64,000 nucleotides of DNA from Elmis aenea (lineage: Eukaryota > Arthropoda > Insecta > Coleoptera > Elmidae): assembly GCA_947652605.1 (NCBI GenBank), contig OX393577.1:68224108-68288107 (forward strand), read 5' to 3'. Position 1 is the first letter of the stretch. Each line of letters opens with the position of its first letter. A model generated the notes under the pieces. It made no database searches. It was not told the DNA's origin and saw only the letters and a list, made by a program, of their open reading frames with translations. Below, piece after piece: positions 62,826 through 64,000 of the stretch. The position numbers and the translations under genes were made by a program.

Positions 62826-64000
62826 TGTTACTAAATTGTTCAATAACTGTGGAGTATCTCGAATGTAGGAAGCAAATTTTGTGTGATCCAAAAGAATGCT
62901 TAATAATTTAGGAAAAAATCGCAAAATTTACCTCTTAAAATAAGTAATTTTTATGAAATATTAAGAATGCACATCTAAGCTCTACTAAAACAGAGTTTTT
63001 AAACAAAAACAAAAAAAAAATATTTACCGTCAGTTAAATTAGACATCTGTAGATATGCCGTAAAGTTGTCTTTCTGAAGCGAAATTTGATACTTGAGTAA
63101 AAATATGGTAAAAAAAAAAGAAAAATATTTATGTTATCAATAGTAATATTTAAACGAAATAAACAACCACTATTTAAAAATGATAGTATTACATAAAAAG
63201 AGCAATTATTTTTACAGTAAACTGATAAAATATTACAGGATATGTTTTGCGGGAATAATGAGAAGTAATAGCCGTTTTAAATATGTAGATTATCAACAAA
63301 AAGCTGTTAAAATATTTGTTATTAACAGCCACTTAGTTTAATTACAGGGTAATTTTAAAAAATAGTAAAAAACACAGCGTATGTACTTCTGGGAAACTTA
63401 TGAAAAAAATATTTAAAAAACATAAAAATGTTATATTTAACAATAAAAGTAACAAAGAGCCAAGGTAAGCCGTTATCAAATATATGCATTGCAGAAAATT
63501 TGTATTCTATTATCTTGTGGCCTTAATTATTGTTTTATTGCAATGTTTTTTTAAAGTAAGGGAATTTTTTTAACGCAAATACAGATAGTGTGTATCAATA
63601 ATAAACAACGTAGAAGCTATTTGAAATTAAAATCACTAAACTGATTTGATACATCAACTGACTGATTTTAATTGTTATTCAATCGATTCAGATCGATTTG
63701 ACTTCGGTAATCATAGTTCTGGATTATTTTTTCTACAAGTTTTATGGCCCACTGCCTCAAGCTACAAAGAGGTTGTACGTAAAGGAAAAACCCAGCTTTT
63801 GCTTTTCAAAATATGACGTCAATGGACAAAGATATCAGGTAGGCCACCACAACAGCTACTTGCTGCACTTCTTAGAAAAGTATGCCCTGATTTATGAATT
63901 TTCGCCTGTTCTACAAAGTTTACTGGAATGAATCATCTTATCATATTCTTACAACAAAAGAATTCTAAAACAATATGAGCGTACTCAGATTCCTGTGCTG
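62826..64000. other. Right edge of window
   Basis: AT-rich sequence with A-rich runs. One plus-strand frame at 63,698-63,931 (77 codons) has a less biased composition than its neighbours but no recognisable family. It could be an exon of a gene beyond the window or chance. Confidence 0.3.

Overview
The window looks like nuclear DNA of an insect, most likely a beetle or a related holometabolous insect (inference). It is AT-rich, has GT-AG introns of 50 bp to 5 kb, holds four animal housekeeping genes with insect-like sequences, and carries many degraded non-LTR, hAT, mariner/pogo and foldback elements. There are no bacterial operons, Shine-Dalgarno sites or CRISPR arrays.

Positions 1-37,670 contain no gene I can recognise. 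They hold dispersed and tandem repeats (3.6-4.4 kb, 7.75-8.1 kb, 14.87-15.3 kb), TIR elements (2.07-2.37, 10.27-10.56, 10.97-12.03 and 13.05-13.55 kb) and a very unusual block at 19.88-36.70 kb. That block is a giant imperfect palindrome: arms of about 5 kb at 19,884-24,851 and 26,538-32,099. Its 1.7 kb centre has four CRE-bearing repeats of about 148 bp and an array of 26-bp units made of two alternating short palindromes. Beyond the right arm come about 17.7 copies of a 160-bp satellite, a second copy of the 26-bp array with the same order of variants, and a third partial copy of the inner arm end. Both arms keep a mirrored RT fragment and mirrored splice-flanked exon-like blocks. The block could be transcribed as a long hairpin RNA.

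Positions 37,672-61,063 are gene-rich and every gene is on the minus strand. In transcription order they are Punch/GCH1 (GTP cyclohydrolase I, 4 exons, 61,063-48,999), dyskerin (8 exons, 47,217-44,891), and an FBXO28-type F-box gene (5 exons, 44,159-37,672). A complete two-exon Mcm10 (43,803-41,191) lies on the same strand inside FBXO28 intron 1. I reconstructed every exon junction by hand. Frames close throughout, giving proteins of 252, 512, 422 and 836 aa, close to the sizes I know for these families.

The genes serve separate jobs: pterin/BH4 synthesis (Punch), rRNA pseudouridylation and H/ACA RNPs (dyskerin), replication initiation (Mcm10) and an SCF ubiquitin-ligase adaptor (FBXO28). Punch introns hold LINE, hAT and pogo-like debris. 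FBXO28 intron 4 holds a 650-bp foldback element. The last 3 kb (61-64 kb) holds the likely Punch promoter and a 260-bp hAT MITE with a perfect 8-bp target-site duplication.
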